Source: Dickeya dianthicola NCPPB 453 (GTDB lineage: Bacteria; Pseudomonadota; Gammaproteobacteria; Enterobacterales; Enterobacteriaceae). Taken from it: a DNA stretch of 32,477 bases. The stretch spans positions 1,480,336-1,512,812 of the forward strand of contig NZ_CM001841.1 in the NCBI RefSeq assembly GCF_000365305.1, written 5' to 3'. The first letter of the stretch is position 1. Every line of letters starts with the position of its first letter. The position numbers were made by a program, and so were the translations under genes. The notes under the pieces were generated by a model. That model ran no database searches, was not told the origin of the DNA, and saw only the letters and a program-made list of their open reading frames with translations. Positions 30,917-32,477 of the stretch are shown piece after piece.

Positions 30917-31776
30917 TGGCAGAGTTAACAGAAAAGACAGAGTGGGTAGATGGTATCTATCAGCTCGAAACATCCGATCCAGTTATGGGTGGGCCTGGGG
31001 GTATTTCTAACCGTCAAGCCAATCAACTGGCAAACAGAACTGCATACCTGAAACAGCAGCAAGAGCAAACCGGAAATGCGCTGACTCAACATGCAACAGC
31101 GGCAAATCCGCATCCGCAATATGCGCCGATTGCAAGCCCAGCGTTGACCGGGGTGCCGACTGCACCAACTGCGGCGGCTGGTACAAACTCGACGCAGTTG
31201 GCGACAACGGCGTTTGTCTCTGCTGCAACGGCGAATTTGTCAGCAAGTACAGCAAATGGTCTGGCTCAAAAAATCGATATCGCCGAGATTGTAGGGATCC
31301 CGCTGCCGTGGCCGCAGGCGACTGCACCGACAGGCTGGCTGAAATGCAACGGTCAGGCGTTTGATAAAGCCGTGTACCCACGGTTGGCACAGGTCTACCC
31401 GTCCGGTGTGCTACCGGATTTACGTGGCGAATTTATTCGTGGCTGGGATGATGGGCGCGGGGTCGATAGTGGGCGTGCAATTATCAGCAAGCAGAGTGCA
31501 ACAGCGTTACGAACCGGTGCAATGGATTACAACGGTAGTGATGCGGACAGCGTCGGAGTGTATATCGGTATCGGGTATGCCGACCCAGACAGTTCAGTAA
31601 ACACTGTCAATTTTACAAGTCAGGGCTATCCCAATGGTGCTCTGATGTCTGGCAGCGCGGGAAAGGACAACGGCGTTTCCGGTACAGCCAGTAATTCGGT
31701 GTATTCGGGAGGTGTTAATTGGATAACGATGCGCCCCCGCAACGCCGCCTTTAATTACATCGTGAGAGCCGCATAA
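30916..31776 (+). CDS. short tail fibre with collar domain
   Basis: A 286-residue fibre. The N-terminus (ELTEKTEWVDGIYQLETSDP) is the baseplate-binding type; a linker has HATAANPHPQYAP and an Ala/Thr-rich repeat region; a phage tail collar domain follows (IVGIPLPWPQATAPTGWLKC, then LPDLRGEFIRGWDDGRG), and the variable tip ends RPRNAAFNYIVRAA. It should bind the host surface and is short for a myovirus fibre. There is no invertase or second fibre set nearby. Confidence 0.9.
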   Translation: MAELTEKTEWVDGIYQLETSDPVMGGPGGISNRQANQLANRTAYLKQQQEQTGNALTQHATAANPHPQYAPIASPALTGVPTAPTAAAGTNSTQLATTAFVSAATANLSASTANGLAQKIDIAEIVGIPLPWPQATAPTGWLKCNGQAFDKAVYPRLAQVYPSGVLPDLRGEFIRGWDDGRGVDSGRAIISKQSATALRTGAMDYNGSDADSVGVYIGIGYADPDSSVNTVNFTSQGYPNGALMSGSAGKDNGVSGTASNSVYSGGVNWITMRPRNAAFNYIVRAA

Positions 31777-32396
31777 TGAGCGAAAAATATTCCGTTGCCG
31801 TGCAAGGTGCCCAACTGGGCAAGAATGGGCTAGCCACAACTGCTGGTTGGATGACTGTGTATCATGTTGACCCACTAAACAATGAATACACGGGTGCGAG
31901 CTATGAATATCTGATGACTGGTACGGGTCTACCCGCAGACAGTTATGCAGACGCCCCTACGTTGCCGTCAGAAGGACAGGCGCTACGGCGTAGTGTTGAC
32001 GGGACGAGCTGGGAACATGTGCCGGATTATCGTGGACAGACCGTCTACCGCACTGCGGACGGCAAGGCACAGATGGTGCAGAATATCGGTGCGCTGCCGG
32101 ACGACGTTACTGCTCAGGCACCGGCTACTGCGTTTGATGTGTGGGATGGCACACAATGGGTTACTGACATCGACGCTCAAAAAACAGCAGCAAAGAAGGT
32201 TGTGCAGCAAGAGCTGGATAAACGTAAGTCTGTGGCAAGCAGCAGAATCGCTGAGCTGACATATGCGGCAAACCTCGGCATTGCAACAACTGACGAAGAG
32301 GCTGCACTGAAAGCGTGGCAAACGTATCTGGTCATGCTAAGCCGTGTTGATGTTTCAGATGCTGAAATAACATGGCCTGACATCCCAACTAACTGA
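31776..32396 (+). CDS. tail fibre assembly chaperone (TAP family)
   Basis: A 206-residue protein. The C-terminal half is the caudoviral fibre-assembly family: RGQTVYRTADGKAQMVQNIG, ATAFDVWDGTQWVTDID, then AELTYAANLGIATTDEEAAL and YLVMLSRVDVSDAEITWPDI. It helps fibres fold and attach. It directly follows the fibre gene and is the last gene before the right end. Confidence 0.9.
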   Translation: MSEKYSVAVQGAQLGKNGLATTAGWMTVYHVDPLNNEYTGASYEYLMTGTGLPADSYADAPTLPSEGQALRRSVDGTSWEHVPDYRGQTVYRTADGKAQMVQNIGALPDDVTAQAPATAFDVWDGTQWVTDIDAQKTAAKKVVQQELDKRKSVASSRIAELTYAANLGIATTDEEAALKAWQTYLVMLSRVDVSDAEITWPDIPTN

Positions 32397-32399
32397 AAT

Positions 32400-32423
32400 T
32401 TTATTTCAATATTTGAAAATAAA
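32400..32423. repeat. AT-rich imperfect palindrome after the last gene
   Basis: The stretch just after the last stop can pair TTTATTTCAA with TTGAAAATAAA, with one extra A, and a smaller TGAAAT/ATTTCA stem overlaps it. It could be a weak terminator or a protein-binding site near the phage end. There is too little GC for a classic terminator. Confidence 0.3.
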
Positions 32424-32434
32424 CGCGGCAAGAT

Positions 32435-32475
32435 TTATCGCGCATCTGATGACTGATTTATCGCGCCGCGCATCA
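32435..32475. repeat. right prophage end with transposase-site-like repeats
   Basis: Read from the right end inward on the minus strand, the sequence is TGATG (32475-32471), 8 nt, GATAA (32462-32458), then GATAA again at 32439-32435, 23 bp further. Spacing is identical to the left end at 2-42. The longer shared word at the two right-end copies is GCGCGATAAATC. The end is therefore a likely transposase-binding terminus ending in CA; two bases of flanking DNA remain outside. Confidence 0.8.
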
Positions 32476-32477
32476 TT

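Overview
The window is one complete Mu-type transposable prophage, running almost edge to edge. Matching inverted ends (5'-TGATG, 8 nt, GATAA, then a second GATAA 23 bp further in) place the phage at about positions 2 to 32475, so only one host base is visible on the left and two on the right. No tRNA, rRNA, CRISPR array or insertion sequence was seen. The host is probably a gammaproteobacterium, most likely in Enterobacterales. That is inferred from base composition near 50% GC and the style of the lysis, tail and fibre proteins; too little flanking DNA is present to test it.

The layout resembles the BcepMu branch of Mu-like phages more than Mu itself. A leftward early operon (7526 down to 168) starts at a promoter facing the repressor. 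It encodes a small BcepMu gp16-type HTH protein, a small unknown protein, a winged-helix protein, a DUF3102 protein, the DDE transposase (Mu A / TnsB-like), the AAA+ target ATPase (Mu B / TnsC-like), an unknown protein, Gam, a MazG-like protein, a DUF2786 protein, GemA and a Mor/C-family activator. It ends at an intrinsic terminator (111-158) just inside the left end. The divergent rightward side begins with the repressor and two membrane-protein accessory genes (8057-9500), which are candidates for lysogenic conversion or exclusion.

The rightward late region follows: lysis (membrane protein/holin candidate, membrane-anchored SLT transglycosylase, Rz with nested Rz1), Mu-type head genes (gp25-gp30-like, gpG, protease I with internal scaffold Z, capsid, DUF2190, gp36-gp38-like), then a P2-type contractile tail (FI, FII, frameshifted chaperone, T, U, X, D, V, W, J, I, collar fibre and fibre chaperone). 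Two single-gene minus-strand inserts (22915-23193 and 28544-28807) interrupt the tail region and look like morons.

The most interesting non-coding signal is a motif I do not recognise, YTAADBSYCWTTAAWAT, found once at each of four late transcription-unit starts (about 9508, 16630, 22455 and 28848). Each copy is followed by a 5'-proximal hairpin that abuts or contains the ribosome-binding site of the first gene. The positions parallel the Mu late promoters Plys and PI plus two tail promoters, and the only Mor/C-type activator in the phage is the obvious candidate regulator. Other notable points are a +1/-2 frameshift in the tail chaperone, repressor-operator direct repeats, an in-frame scaffold start, a (PA)12 hexanucleotide repeat and a fused membrane-SLT endolysin.
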